Shown: in pieces, positions 1 to 12,456 of the stretch
Layout of the letters: each line of letters starts with the position of its first letter
Numbering within the stretch: position 1 is the first letter of the stretch
DNA from: Hydractinia symbiolongicarpus
Lineage: Eukaryota; Cnidaria; Hydrozoa; Anthoathecata; Hydractiniidae
Length of the DNA: 64,000 nucleotides
NCBI RefSeq assembly: GCF_029227915.1
Contig: NC_079881.1
Coordinates: forward strand, 12,997,501-13,061,500
Direction of reading: 5' to 3'
Program-made: the position numbers and the translations under genes
The notes under the pieces: model-generated
The model's input: only the letters and a program-made list of their open reading frames with translations
What the model was told of the DNA's origin: nothing
Database searches by the model: none

Positions 1-375
1 CGCTTTTGTTTATTTCTAAGTTTATTCCATTCTCGTTCCCATCGCTAGTTGTCTCTTTTTTTATCGGGAGGGCGAGAAAAGTGGGGGCAAGTCAAGAAAT
101 AACTTTTAAAACCAGCAATTTTTTTTAAATATTAGTGGATAAACTTTCGCGAATCACAATTTAGAAAGTTTTTACTGAATAAACTTCGCGAATGGCCATT
201 TTTGAAAGTTTCGCGAGACAAAGTTTCGCAAAAAAGGCCAAAAAAACGTGAAGTTCGCGAAAGTTTCTGTCGCGTAAGTTTCTCCGAATAAAGTATCTAT
301 TTCTTTTTTTTTTACGGGTCTTATTGACTACAGTTTTTACATATTCCGAATGTAATAAACTAATATTCTTTCCAG
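1..375. repeat. Intronic flank with relic of a cgcgaa-rich MITE
   Basis: This is non-coding sequence upstream of the first visible GFER exon, and it ends in a pyrimidine-rich acceptor (ttctttccag). Between about 133 and 300 the text is built from repeated pieces such as gtggataaactttcgcgaa and agttcgcgaaagttt in both orientations. That is typical of a degenerate foldback or MITE element. The start agtggataaa resembles the end of the MITE at 56819-57218. No gene is seen. Confidence 0.5.
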
Positions 376-602
376 GATCAACAAGAAAATATAAACCTTG
401 ACGCAGAAAAAGAGGATAAAAAGATTGAATGTCCTGTGGATAAAGATGCTCTTGGACACTCAACATGGAATTTTCTTCATACTATGGCTGCGTATTATCC
501 AAATGAGCCAACAAATAAACAACAGCACGAAATGAAGCAGTTTATCAAACTGTTTTCAAAATTTTACCCATGTGATCACTGTGCTATACACTTGCAACAG
601 CG
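376..602 (+). CDS. GFER: FAD-linked sulfhydryl oxidase ALR/ERV1, internal exon
   Basis: The exon encodes 75 residues plus two bases of an Arg codon. It carries the core of the Erv1/ALR fold: the W-x-FLHTMAAYYP segment, MKQFIKLFSKFYPC, and the redox-active C-D-H-C (CxxC) pair that passes electrons to FAD. In the family this enzyme re-oxidises Mia40 in the mitochondrial intermembrane space and so drives import-coupled disulfide formation. An acceptor AG at 374-375 and a donor gtaagc at 603 bound it. The last two bases (CG) combine with the first base of the exon at 24804 to make Arg, which matches the family alignment. The N-terminal part of the protein must lie in exons left of the window. The highly conserved sequence makes this a confident call. 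Confidence 0.95.
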
Positions 603-1480
603 GTAAGCGTATTTCCAAGAAATCTTGTTGAAATAATTGTAAGTTTGTTTAATAAAACTTTGAAACAGCAATAGCTTCTGAGGGCAATGATCACTTTTCT
701 ATATATTATTATTATTTATTAGTTAATATTTACACAGGATGGCCTAACCAGTTACAAATTGGTACTGTTATCTAATAGGGTCCTCGGTTAAGGCGTAAAC
801 AATCTTTTTGGCAACACAAATTAGACTCATTCCAACCTAATGGGCTTAATGAGCGTGAGGTTACTTATAACATACACAACAAACCAATGCTACTCCTCAA
901 GCCTCAAACCACCAAGGTACTACTAGACATATGTTCTAGTTGACAAACAGACAGCGAAGTATCTTCGCCACTGTCACTGCGGTTAGACAGTGTAGTAGTA
1001 ATCCGCTAAGTGGGGTCAACGGATTTTCATCCAGTGTCCAAAGTACATCCAAAATCACTGCACAAAACAAAAAAACAAAAAATAATAACCTATATATATG
1101 TAATAACTTGAAAATCACCATTTTAAAGCTTGAAGGTTGAAAGTGTTTACTGATTAACGAAATACAAACAAACTAGAAGCAGCTGCAAAGGGGTTGCAAT
1201 ACGATTTATTCAGTGATGTGTCGGGCATCCTTTTGTGAAGTTTTATGCTTGAAGCTTTAAAATTTCGTCAGATATTAATAGTTTGGTAGCATGAAAAATT
1301 CAAACTTTTTTGCATAATTAATGAAAATGAAATTTAAAAGGAACATAGGGCGTGTAAAATCACTTCTTTTAACTACAAATGTTATGTGATATGGCCACAG
1401 AAGTTTGTTTTTGAAAGAAGCTAGCCATGTGAAATTCCAAAATGTCTTCGGATTTTCAAGATATTAGAATATTAACAACA

Positions 1481-1528
1481 TTTGGGAATATTAACAACAT
1501 AACTTGTTATGTTGTTAATATTCCCAAA
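1481..1528. repeat. Perfect 23-bp inverted repeat (hairpin)
   Basis: The arms at 1481-1503 and 1506-1528 are exact reverse complements (left arm begins TTTGGGAATATTAACAACAT) with a 2-base loop. A third, partial copy of the arm (attaacaacat) lies just upstream at 1470-1480. It could be the core of a small foldback element. It lies in the GFER intron with no nearby gene. Confidence 0.8.
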
Positions 1529-4424
1529 CATACAGGAACTAATGTTATGGTAGCTAGCTAGCAAGCCAGCCCAGCAAAGTGCAAAAGTTGATAAACAAAA
1601 TGTAATTTATATAATTTGTCACATGTTGCTGTACTCAAAGATACTCTGTGGTCAGGGTGATTGAAAAGTGGTATAGCTAGCTACATTTAAAGTTTGTGAA
1701 TAAAGTGACACAGAAATTTTCAAGAGTTGTTTAGTACAAAACAAGTCTAGAAGAGTTTTGTACTAAAATTTTATTTCTCTGGACCATGGAATACTCCATT
1801 AGACATTAATGTTTTGCAGAAAAACCCTGAAATCCGTGTTTTGTAAATTGTGGACGACAGAAAAGTGACAGTAGATGTGAGGAAAATTCAAATCGTCAGT
1901 ACAAAAGCCAAGAACTTTAAAAAAATTGTCAGAAACTAGCTCTTCACGACAAACAAAGAGAAATCACAGTATAAAACACAAATACTCTCTCTTTTTATAT
2001 TTAATGTTTATGCATTATATTAGTTCTCTGACATAACACTTCTTCATTCTTACATAATGTATGTTGTGTATTTTGCGTGAAATCAAATTTTCATCGCAAG
2101 ATAACTAGCTAGAGTGTTTGCATTTTTTTAAAAGATATACTTCACAATGTCAAGCCTTCTCTTGACATTTTGATTCTTTGGGGTATATTTTTTTTTTTTT
2201 TTTCTATTACCGCGCATTTGTTCATTATATTAAGTCAAATTTATGACACTTGTCTCTTTCCTTACAATGTATAAACAAGCGAAATAAATATCAAATATTG
2301 AGAGAATATGCACAAAGTGTTATGTTAGCTTCCTTATTTTGTTAACAAAGAGAGAGGACCTCCTATGAAGAAGATGGTGCCAACAGACCAAACACTGATT
2401 GCAAATATAATGAAAAGCCCTTGCAGGCTAAAAGATTTTGAGATTCTTGTTCGTGTGTAATTTTGTTCCCTATACCTTTCGAGTTCGCCAGTAACCCGTT
2501 TTGTACAGAACTTCTACAATGTTGTTCCGTCATTTCAAATAAATAGGTGTACAATCAATGTTCCTGAGAATGTGCGTTTTGTTCTTCGAGGTTGGTGAAA
2601 TAGTTTGCAAGTTGGGAGTCAATACTGTCCAGTTAGGCGGCAGCAAACTAATGTAGATTATTCAAGTTTTCTGTGTGACAAATGGCTGCAAAACAATCAT
2701 TCGTAATACATTTTAATAGGCTCCACACTATACCGCTGTGTTATCGGTCTTGAGTAACGAGAAAGTGTTTTTATAATACGATGGTATTTAAATTATACCG
2801 GTCGAAGTTATATGCGGATTCAACAGTTGTAGAATACTAATGGTACGTAAAGCGAGCAGGGATATATGCTCCATGTTTTTCTTCTCCGACTGATAAACGG
2901 AATACAATATGGAAGAATTCTTCTTGTTTAGCATCGTGTTAAACTTTACAAGATGGCTAAATAATTTTGTCATGGTGCTTTTTGTTATCGTAAAGTTAGC
3001 GTCTTCTTGCTAATGGGATCTCCCCAAAAGTGCACGTGCACGAAAATACGAAGAAAATTGTTCAGTGAATGGTACTAATTTGATATTGTATTATGGAAAT
3101 CAAACCGTAAAGATGAAATCATTTTATTGTTTATCACATCTTGTGGTATGCACATTTCTTTTAGCCATCATATTAATCACCATATCCAGTTAAGCAGGCA
3201 GTTCCGCGCAGTTTTCAACAGAAGTTTTTTCACCACCTAAGGCACATCTACAAATTTTACAACATTGCACTATGTTACAAAATACAAAAAATCGTAAAGA
3301 AATAAACATAAAATGTTCAATAAATTGGGAAAATGCATACATTTTCAAAGTATTTACAATAACTAACCATGCAGTCCTAGTCGAAAACCTTGCCGCATCA
3401 ATTTCATAAAAAGGCGCACATATTAAATGCAAAGTGCATGATTCAATTTTAAGATACACTGGGTAGTTTTGAAAATGTGTGCACGTTAAATGAGGTAAAA
3501 ATTATTCTAACATAAAAATGCAGTAGAGTTGAGGAAAAAAACAAATATTCTCCACAATAGCTGGTCCAGGTTTCCTTTGATATAACGCTTTGATTTCACA
3601 GAGAATATTTGTTGTTGAGAGGAGAAAATTAAATATCCGGAACTATTAGTTTATGTATCCAATAGTGTATGTACACGGTTCATTCATCATTAATAACATT
3701 GCACTTGCGCTACACAGCAGCATAGGGTTTGAAGGAAATACCATATCACAAAATCAATTTCTCAGTTGATTCTTCATTCTGTTACATGGTATAACCTGCA
3801 GCTCAACTCTACTTTCAATCCATAATTTTTAACGACTGCTCTTAAAATAGACTTAAAATAAATAAAATAACAAACAAAAAGTGCATTAAATTAATTTAGA
3901 AGGAAAGGAATAAGTCGCAATAAAACTGTCTCGAGTTAAAAGTTTTAGAACTATACAAAAAATGGAAGGTCATAAAATGCAAGATGTATTTGTATATGCA
4001 ATAACTTTAAAAAAAAATGTGAAATCATTTTAATGAAAAAATATTTTTCTATTATGTAAATATATACAAAAATAAAAAAAATACAGATAGGATACAAAAT
4101 AATAAATAATTCAAAATATTGAACAAGTACATGTTTTGCATAAGAAATTCAAACTCTCTTTTGCTCTTTTGTAAACAATTAATATTATTTTGTTTTATTA
4201 CTGTAAACAACACACTCTAAATGTTCCCATGAAAACATGCACATGCAAACAAAAAAAGAACCCCCTCCCCCCTCCCGCTGCTGTCATTGGGACTATCTAC
4301 ATACATATATATTGCAGTTACTTTTAAATTATACCATTTTCTTCGCTAATTGCTAATTTCATTTCTTGCTGATAGATACACATGGTCATTTCATAATTTG
4401 CTTCTCTTTGTTATATTTATTTAC

Positions 4425-4985
4425 AGGTCAGCCTGATCTTCACAGCATCAAGATCTGGAAAGCAAACATATTTTACTACAGTTTCAATTTTTGCATGGTT
4501 AAATACATTATTATTAATATAAACATGATCAAGAAGAGAACCGTCAATATGAGTTGGCCAAAACCAAGTCGATGTGAGCCTGGATTGAAATAATCAACAT
4601 TAAAATCTAACAAAATATGAAAATCCTGTGAATTCAAAGGCTCACATAGGTGATCACAAAAAGATAATAAAGATGAAGAATTTGACCGGTACAAAACTCC
4701 TATAGAAATAAGTTCCTCTGAAACCAGGAGTATCATTCTGGTAAATAAAAGGAAAACAATCTCTATAACACACTGCAATACATTAGAATTAGGATTAACA
4801 TCAAACATAGGAAGTTGACCTGTTATTTCTGTCATGTCGTGGCCAGGTTAACAATTGGGTTTCAGTTAGACATAATATATCCGATTCTTTCAATTCTTCA
4901 TCATGCTGAATGTCAATAGCATGTCTCGATAAAGATCTGACATTCAACAAAGTGATCACCAAGGAGCTTTTCTCTAAAGGCCAAA
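4425..4985 (-). pseudogene. APE-type endonuclease domain of the Helentron
   Basis: Translating the minus strand from 4985 gives the N-terminal endonuclease/exonuclease/phosphatase motif (LLNVRSLSRH.. followed by SDILCLTET). Near 4560-4430 comes a segment reading GSLLDHVYINN and, further on, FPDHDAVK, the usual catalytic Asp-His region at the end of the fold. The central part is broken by several stops and a frameshift, so the domain cannot be made as one piece. In Helentrons this domain lies C-terminal to the helicase, exactly its position here. Plus-strand frames over the region are only shadows. Confidence 0.65.
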
Positions 4986-4988
4986 ATA

Positions 4989-6804
4989 CTAACGGTGGTA
5001 ATTACTTTTCAACCTGAACGTTTCATATTCATCAGATGCATATTTATCTGCCTTGATTGCCTTTTGCTTAAATTCACCTGTTAAATACAATCCAGCTAAA
5101 GATGTGACACGACTCATAGCAACATACATTTGGCCTGGATTGAATTGAGTTTGTCTGAATAAATCAAAAATAATAACAGCCTTGGGTAAACTTAAACATT
5201 GAACTTTATGGACAGTGCAAGCCCAAGAAAGCATCAGTGGAAATTGAGTTCTTTTGATAACCGATGATGAGAGGTTTCTTTTTACCACATGAATATCAGT
5301 ATTAGTCCTTCCAATTGGTACAACTTGGTGCAACCTTGCATAGTGTGCCTTTGATTCTCAAAACACCAGTTTGAGCATTGTCAAATTTTACATATATTTT
5401 TTGAACATAATTATCATGATACAGTATGTGAAAAACAGTCCCTATACACCCGTTGATTAATCCATCATCAATATCTAGATTTGTAGTTAGCATGACCCGG
5501 GCACCAATTTTAAGAACCAAATGTCTCACAAGACCACAAGTATCAGTTTCTTTTCTATTCAAAGCTTTATCAATAATATAAGATGGTACATCATTTGGTA
5601 TTTCATCAATAGCATTTATTTTACACAAAGTACCATTTACACGTTGTAACATATACTGATACTGATAAACCTTGATTTCAAAAGGTTCTTATATTTTTTA
5701 ACAAATCAATAAAAACATCATCACCTTTCTGTAGCATGAATTTCGTAAGTTCAGCTAATTTGAAGTTATAACTTTAATATGCTTATATGCTTGTGCTTGC
5801 CATATGTTGCCATATGCTATGCTTGCCATAACTTTAATATGCTTACAAGAAATCCATTATTTGAGTAAACAGGCTTTCCCATGACAGGGGGAAGTTGATA
5901 AAGATCACCGCATACTATCATGATTTTTCCAGCAAAAGGAATCCAACTTGGTCCTCCAAATATTTCTATTAGTTTTTGGTGGATATTGACACGAAGAGTA
6001 TTTGAAACCATTGAGATTTCATCAATTATGATAATACACACCTTTGCTAACTTGTTTCCTAAAGGAGTTCGCATTTTAATACTAAGGGGGACATAATTAT
6101 TCCCATGAATTCCAAAACATAAATGTACTGTTGCACCTCCAATGTTTACAGCAGCTACACCTGTTGCAGCTACAAAGACACACTCTTTGCTTTTCTGCAT
6201 TTTCAGCTTTGTAAATTAATAATTTTGTGACAGATTTGTAAATAGTTTTGATCAAATATGACTTTCCACGTCCGACGCCACCAGTTAAAAATATAGACAG
6301 AGGTTTAACATCAGTAGGTGAAATCCAGTTATGATTTTCTATAAATTTTCTTGGCCAAGTGAACACTGTTTCAAATACTTCACGTTGCTTAGCATTAAGG
6401 GATCTGATATCTCTATTAATCTCCTGGTCTGAGGTCACAACAGTACTGTTTCTAGGTAGAGACGAAAAGTTGGAACAAGTTGATTCAGTTTCATTTTCTG
6501 TGTCATCTTGCTCCCTTGATGCTAAGAAGTCAACTTCTTCATTTCCCCGTTGTGCAAATGGATCTTGATTAGTGTCCATGTCAGCTCTAAAGGTTGCAAA
6601 AGCTTCATCAACAATTTCACTATATGCTTCCAGCTTTTGTTTGTTTGCATTAACAATATTTAAAACTCCTGTGTGGTTAAGCTTCTCCGTGTAAATACCA
6701 TCAAGTAAATCAGATTCAAAACGAAAAGGATAATATAAAAACAAAAGTGATGACCATAATTTTCTGGATGCGTATGTCGGTTGGGTGTAAATGATCGAAC
6801 ACAA
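4989..6804 (-). pseudogene. PIF1-like helicase domain of the Helentron, frameshifted
   Basis: Four overlapping fragments in different frames cover a superfamily 1B helicase. Visible motifs in order are Walker A (TGGVGRGKSYLI, near 6280), Walker B with the PIF1-type DEIS (IIIIDEISMV, near 6020), motif III (GDLYQLPPVMG, near 5900), an ARVMLTTNLD segment near 5500, and motifs V-VI ([12 protein letters not shown] and [17 protein letters not shown], 5220-5090). The Gly normally found after HKVQ in motif V is Cys here. Frame changes occur near 6190, 5700 and 5320, with a short internal duplication near 5760-5830 (gcttgccata). The enzyme would unwind DNA during rolling-circle transposition. It is clearly dead in this copy. 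Confidence 0.85.
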
Positions 6805-7402
6805 GCACGAATCTTACGACACCTAAGTTTTTGTTTAGAATTCATGAGGTATCGGTGATGGATACGTAGGAATGTGATTAATTTTGTGGTGTCTAAATAA
6901 TAAAATACTAAAAATTTTGCACAGCACATTTTATCCAAAGCAGCATATTTACCACTTTTGAAAGTAGTATCAGGTCTGATTAAATAACGATTAAGCATGT
7001 TTGTTTTAATTATATCAACACTGTCATCAGGTAGCTCTTCAAGTTCTGTTTTACTTTTGCACATTCTAAACCGGTTTTCTGGTAAATTACTATTTGCAAA
7101 GATTACTTTAGGAAATGTTTTTCGAAGTCACAATTTAGGCATTAAATGATATACTGCTTCTTGAACAGAGCATTCCCTATGATTTGAAAATGCATTCACA
7201 GTTTTAATCATTTGTTCATATTTGTTGTCGCATTTTCACGTGCCTCTGACAATGCTTGCTCCATTGCACGCGAACATTCATCTTCTGATTTGGAAAGATA
7301 CTTACACATGTATGTTATTGTTTTATAGTGATTAAAAACCGGCTGCAAGTCAATGTTTGCTTGCCATGCAAGAATTCCCTTTTGAAAAATAGTTATATAC
7401 AA
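6660..7402 (-). pseudogene. Helentron linker between Rep and helicase, including the Tyr pair
   Basis: The fragment at 7402-7208 reads ITYMCKYLSKSED. This is the Y-x-x-K-Y motif that provides the two catalytic tyrosines of Helitron Rep proteins. The next fragment (7064-6660) contains LPDDSVDIIKTNMLNRYLIRP and GKYAALDKMCCAKFLVFYYL, a conserved linker of Helitron polyproteins. The two are in different frames, and about 140 bases of non-open sequence lie between them, so at least one indel separates them. Function is inferred from position and motif only. Confidence 0.6.
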
Positions 7403-7787
7403 AACACAATTTGGGAGGGCGCCGTAAATGAACTTGGAAATCTCAGTCTGATGATATAGAAAGGGCGTTATTATTCACTCTCTGAAGTATCTAAACTTTT
7501 CAATATAAAAGGTATCCTTTGTGAAGATTCAAAATTCTCACTTTGAGGAAAAAGGTTGCAATTTATATAATCCTTGACTTTGCTCAATATTTCTTCTCTC
7601 TTTGATAATATATCTTCCCTGTACGCAGAAGGCATTTTATAACTAAGAGGTTCAGCTACTATTGTTCGATCTGTGAAAAAATGTCCAAAATTAAACATTG
7701 TTCGATCTGTGAAAAAATGTCCAAAATTTAACACTATTCTTATACACTATTCTTGTACTTTCGACAAGTTTTAGAATGGGAATGAAT

Positions 7788-8423
7788 CTAGAACATTTTT
7801 ACAGCACTAAATAATTCTCGTTCTGTCTCAGGGTCTGGAAGATCTGCTCTTATAATGTTATCAAAAGAACTTATATACTCTTCTTTATTCTCTCTTATCA
7901 ACACTGGTGCACCAATTGTCCATAAAAGTACATGGACATGGGGACTAACCCTAACCTGAAATTCAAGGCGAATCACATGATATTTAACCTTTCCAAAGGG
8001 ACAATCTAGAACAATTTCTTTGAAAAACACTTCTATTCTGTATTGAAAATTGCGTGCTAACAACACAGGGTTCATGTTCAAAATTCTACAGCATTCCATG
8101 TAATCCATTTCCTTCAAATCCTTTTCAGTAAGATTAAAGCCATTCATTTTTAATATTATTGAAACTGCTTCATTCCAACGAAGGTCAGCGCAGGACAATG
8201 TTAAAAAAAATGTAGGCGTTCCAAATTGTTTTATCATAGCTAATACCTCGTGCAGAAATGTCATCCAATATGCTGGAATACCTTTGATGGTATTCATGAA
8301 ATTAGAAGCCTCGTCGTTAGCAACAAAAGATTTAACAGTTTCCTTAAAATTGTTACTGAACATACCAGCTGTTATATTGTTACGACAAAATTTTTTCATT
8401 GCAATATTTATTATACTTTTCAA
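7788..8423 (-). pseudogene. Helitron Rep (HUH endonuclease) domain fragment
   Basis: A 211-residue open segment matches the Helitron-like N domain: GIPAYWMTFLHEVLAMIKQFGTPTFFLTLSCADLRW followed by SPHVHVLLW. The H-V-H triad is the metal-binding HUH motif (family consensus PHxHxLL). This domain nicks and joins single-stranded DNA in rolling-circle transposition. The continuation carrying the catalytic tyrosines is out of frame downstream (7402-7208). Between 7734 and 7471 there is another open stretch containing a 30-base direct duplication (TVMFNFGHFFTDRT twice), probably a local repeat insertion. Confidence 0.75.
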
Positions 8424-8954
8424 ATTGATTTGTTGAATAACATGATGGGCATAAAATATGTAATCTGCATCTGATGCAAATTTTTGTGAATAATTGAGTA
8501 AACGAAATATTTAATTGGACTTAGCTTTATACTGCGTTCAACATTGTACCCAATTGATCAGTTGGAAATAGATGAGGATGGGCCGGGTCTTCACAATTCT
8601 CGTCACTAATAATGGATAAAGGTTTTTTTTCCTTCCCCAGGAGCAACAAGTAGTGTGTCGTTATCTATTGCATGTGGGATTTTAGAGGTCATCACAGTTT
8701 CATTTGCAGCTATTCTGAACAAATCTAATGGGTGTTCTTCTTCCTCTTCATTAGAATCTATAACATTTTCTGACCCTTTATTAACAATTACTTCCAGTTG
8801 TGTATATTATTCATATCAATGACAGTATTTTGATAAAAAGGGTTATTCATTTCCAAATATTCTAAAATTTGTGGTCGTACAGGTTTAAAGTACACATGGT
8901 CTTATGCATTAGTTTACGTTTCAATTTTATTAACACTAACCCACTGCAGTCAGC

Positions 8955-9209
8955 CTATCTTGGAAGAACATCATATATATCCGTATTTTCTACAGGTACA
9001 TTGCATATTGGCCCCTTTAGTTTTGGAGATTGTCCTTTTGGCATTATTGCAACTTTTTTAAACAATAACAAAACTCGTTCAAGTTTTCTTAATAGTGGAT
9101 ACACAGGGGGAAAGTCAAAAATCTCTAACTTATTTGAAACAGCCTGACATGGTATTCGGGGGTTCTTAGACTTTTTTATGGTAAGTTTGACAGACATAAC
9201 AGTTACCAT
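8955..9209 (-). pseudogene. DUF6570-like region of the Helentron polyprotein
   Basis: The 84-residue segment includes a run of the type L.KLERVLL..KKVAIMPKGQSPKLKGPICNVPVE. This resembles the conserved lead-in (LE..LI.......GQ..L.G..INVP) found upstream of the Rep domain in many Helitron proteins. It is preceded by a CxxC-like remnant. Between this block and the Rep domain (8430-8950) only acidic, Ser-rich fragments are legible. The identification rests on remembered family pattern and position, so confidence is moderate. Confidence 0.5.
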
Positions 9210-9432
9210 TTTAGCTTGAAACTAGGAAAAATTGGAAACTTTTCAGATCTGTGATACTAAACTTTGCTTCATTAAACTTCGAAACAGATCGTTTGTACAA
9301 GCACCTATAGCATACCACAAAAATATAATATGGTCCTTCCTTAATCACATTGTGAAATTTAGTATTCGTCTTTCCTGAATCTCACTTTTCTTATGATAAA
9401 ATGCTTTACTGGATCGTTCTTTGAATTTCTCA

Positions 9433-9800
9433 CTAATAATTGCATAAATTTTTTTTCGACAACACATTGTCACGCTCACTCTCGTAATACTCTTTTTGTT
9501 TTAATTTTATGTTTTCAGAGTTTAGAATGTAGTGCTTTTTTCTGCTCATTTTAATTATTTCACATTCATCTGCATAGTGCTCTTTCCTTTTTAATTTTAT
9601 TTGCTCCTGTCCCACTGAATAATATTCTTTCCTTTTTAGTTTTATTTGCTCCTGTTCCGCAGCATAGTATTCCTTACTCTGTTTTCGTTTTCTAAATTTA
9701 ATGCTTTCGTTAGTAGCATATTGCTCTCTTAACCTTGTGTAACTCGCTCCTTTGAATTTTGGTATTTTTCTCTCCTCTTTTTTCTTTTAATAGAAGCGGA
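9433..9800 (-). pseudogene. Lys/Glu/Tyr repeat segment of the Helentron polyprotein
   Basis: The minus strand encodes repeated units of the form IKLKxKExYxxE (for example IKLKRKEHYADE, IKLKQKEYYESE), about 22 residues each, over at least five repeats with frame breaks. Such basic-aromatic helical repeats precede the Rep domain in many Helitron proteins of aquatic animals. They probably form a charged coiled or helical array that binds nucleic acid. The DNA shows the corresponding 66-base periodicity. Confidence 0.55.
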
Positions 9801-9854
9801 AATCTGAGTCAATTGTTTTTCACTTATATGAACCTTAACAGGCTGTAACTCATA

Positions 9855-10460
9855 TTAAAGAGAAAACTTATTTTGCTTCATCAAATAAGAGTCCTTGATG
9901 TAGCTTTTCACATCAGTAATATTTTTAAACTTTATCAACACAGAATAACCATCTGCAGTAAATGAACCATCATTTCCCCGACTATGGGAGTCAAATAAAA
10001 AAAAGCAGGACTTGTTATATAAACTCGATGTTGTAAAACCACTTATCATAAACATCATCCCACTACATTCTGCCAATTTCAAAAAATTATTGTGGAACGA
10101 AGTTAGTTCACCATGTAAATTATCTAAAACGGTTATAGATAATTGAGTGCCCTCTATAGAAATTGAGTTTGGGAGTTGATCAAAAAAATAGCGCCAGTTG
10201 TAAGAAGTGACTTATATAAACAATCACCGTTATCCAAAATATGGTCTAAATCCCAATCAGTCCAGAGTGAAGCTTTGCGAATAGTTGACCAAATGATAGC
10301 ATGCATGGCATTTGCTACACATTGAGTACCAGCACTTTTCTGCAAAGTTTTCATCGCCTTGATAAAAAGTTGAACAGATTTGACAAGACAATACTGTAAG
10401 CAACGCCTGGGTTACTCTTTGCACGAGACTTTGGGAGTGTTCATAACCAAATTGTGACAA
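9855..10460 (-). pseudogene. Cysteine-protease-like N-terminal domain of the Helentron
   Basis: One frame gives TQCVANAMHAIIWST....WTDWDLDHILDNGDCLYKSL. A second gives FFLFDSHSRGNDG...DGYSVLIKFKNITDVKSYI. A Cys near the start (GTQCVAN) and a later D-S-H are the expected catalytic elements of a papain-fold peptidase resembling the tegument-type deubiquitinase pattern. The segments are separated by frameshifts near 10350 and around 10150-10080. Peptidase domains are known accessory parts of some Helentrons. Activity is lost here. Confidence 0.5.
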
Positions 10461-10863
10461 TATAAAACGAGAGGGTAGCTAGCTAACTAATAATGTAGCC
10501 TATGCTGATGTACTAAAAAATATATGCAGCTATATATACTGTAGCCTATGCTGACAGAAACCTGCTGAAATAACACAATGGTATAAGCTACGTAAGCTTA
10601 TGCTAATTAAGTGTTTAAATAATTCTTTATCAAGTTTCGGTTATATAGTTTCAATATGTATTTTCATTCAATATGTATTTTCATTCAATATGTTTTTCAT
10701 TCAATATGTTATTTGAAAAGACCTTGTGCCCCACCTGAAACACAACGAAATTCGATAGACTCCTGGCAAAAGAAGGGTGTTCAAGAAAGCCGCTTGGCAA
10801 AACTAGACACAATGAAGAGAATATCTTTAATGTTGACAGAACTGAAATTTAAGCAGTCGAATA

Positions 10864-11371
10864 CACGTTTTTGTTTTTATAAGCAACTGGTTGCTACAAA
10901 ACTGAGGCTGAAATATGGTCAAAAATTAAGCAACTGCTAAGCAACTGCTAAGCAACTGCCTAGGCTGAGTTTTGGCAGAGTGGTAAGCAACTTAGGCTGA
11001 ATTCTACTAAACACTTAGCAACCACTTAGATCAGTCTTCCACAAGAAGGGGACAGAAAGAATATTTTCAACAAAAAACATCTTTTCCTACAAATATATAA
11101 CAAAATAATAAAGCCCTAAAATACAAAGTTAGTCATCTAGTCCTTCAAAGATATTGAACACCCAACCGTCTTCAACAAGTTCGCCTTCCTTCAAGCAACC
11201 CGTTAGCAACTAAGGCTGAAATATGAAACACAATAAGCAACTCGTAAGCAACTAAGGCTGAAATTTGTACAGATGAAGCAACCATTAAGCAACTTTGCGG
11301 CTGAAATTGCAAAAAGACCTTAGCAACCCCAGGCTGAACCCAAAAATGCAGTTGCTTATAAAAAAAACGTG
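10864..11371. mobile_element. 508-bp MITE with TA target duplication
   Basis: The ends are inverted repeats of about 25 bp (CACGTTTTTGTTTTTATAAG on the left, its near complement ending at 11371), flanked by TA on both sides (10862-10863, 11372-11373). Inside, the phrases agcaact and aggctgaa recur many times (10920-11010, 11190-11340). Size, terminal repeats and TA duplication fit a non-autonomous Tc1/mariner-type element. No coding potential is visible. Confidence 0.75.
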
Positions 11372-12456
11372 TAATACTAACCCAACCGAATATTTTTCTT
11401 CACTTCAAAAAAATAACTTTGCTTGGCAGCGTGGTGAATAAGCTGGAGTATAATCAATATGGTGCGCTTGAACACGGTCACTTGAAAACAACGACTGACC
11501 CCTGGAGCTCGGTTAAGTTGAGTATATTTTGTCTCGTTACAAAACATAACTTAAAATAAAAAATTTGAAGGAGTATCTAGCATAGCTCATCAAATAATAT
11601 TAAATATCACATTTGTAACGCAGTTTTCATTCTTTCCCAATTTTACGAATATTTAGATATGCACACAACGGCGTAGAGCTAGCACGCGGAGTCAGGCCGG
11701 ACTTGAAAAGTCGTGACGTTACGGCAATCGGTTAAATAATCGGTCGAAGAAGAAGAGGAAGAAGAAGAAGAACGCCCGTTTTAATAAGATCTCGGATTTA
11801 ATCCGAAATCTTAAAAATAAACATTAACAAATAATTCCGAATAAATACAAACAAATACATACACATAAACAAATAACTACAATCCCGGACTTAATTTATT
11901 GGAAAAGAGGGCCGAATTTCATAGTTCGTCCCACAAGCAGTTATAAACACTGTTTCTACAAAAGACAAAGGCATTACGAACTTGTCAATGATCGCAAACG
12001 GGCTTAGGACTTCAGGTTATTTGGTTAGTTTCAAATTGTTAACCCATACTAATTTTTGCTGGCGTCAGCACACCCCGTTTCCCCGAATTTTAGCACCTTA
12101 GCGGGCCGTCGTGTGCATTGTTCCGAAATGCAGACATGGCAGAAACTGCCAGTACCGCATTTTCAACGCTATTTACCTGGCCTACACATCTGCCAAAGCC
12201 AAGCTTTTGCAGCCTGCCGGCTGCAGAGTTTTGACAACGCGATTCCATTTGGCCAGTTCAAGAAATAGCCAAAAATCGGCCTTTTCCAATAATATTATGT
12301 CCAGGATTGTAACTACAGTACACTCCCTATAACTCGAACCTCCAAGGGACCAAAAAAATAGTTCGAGTTATCGAATGTCCGACTTACCGGGGCATTCAAT
12401 AACTCGAACTTTGGTCGATAAGTGAAAATAGTTTGAGTTATTAAAAGTTCTTTTTC

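Larger units (their letters stand above)
4425..10460 (-). mobile_element. Decayed Helentron-type rolling-circle transposon
   Basis: Reading the minus strand, recognisable domains follow in this order: a cysteine-protease-like segment, Lys/Glu/Tyr repeats, a DUF6570-like region, a HUH Rep endonuclease, a PIF1-type helicase and an APE-type endonuclease. A Rep-helicase protein with a C-terminal apurinic-like endonuclease is the signature of Helentrons, the Helitron2 branch. The reading frame is broken many times, so the copy is inactive. I could not identify the exact termini. It sits antisense inside the GFER intron. Confidence 0.85.

Noticed and set aside
161-466. 101-codon minus-strand frame
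   Set aside because: It lies antisense to the GFER exon and over a foldback repeat, and its sequence has no family features.
4366-4593. Plus-strand frame of 75 codons
   Set aside because: Shadow of the minus-strand Helentron endonuclease domain.
10656-10940. 94-codon plus-strand frame
   Set aside because: Starts in a short tandem repeat (tcaatatgtattttcat) and runs into a MITE. No conserved motif.
12056-12332. Overlapping plus-strand frames of about 70 codons
   Set aside because: No start context, no motif, and they run into the MITE end.
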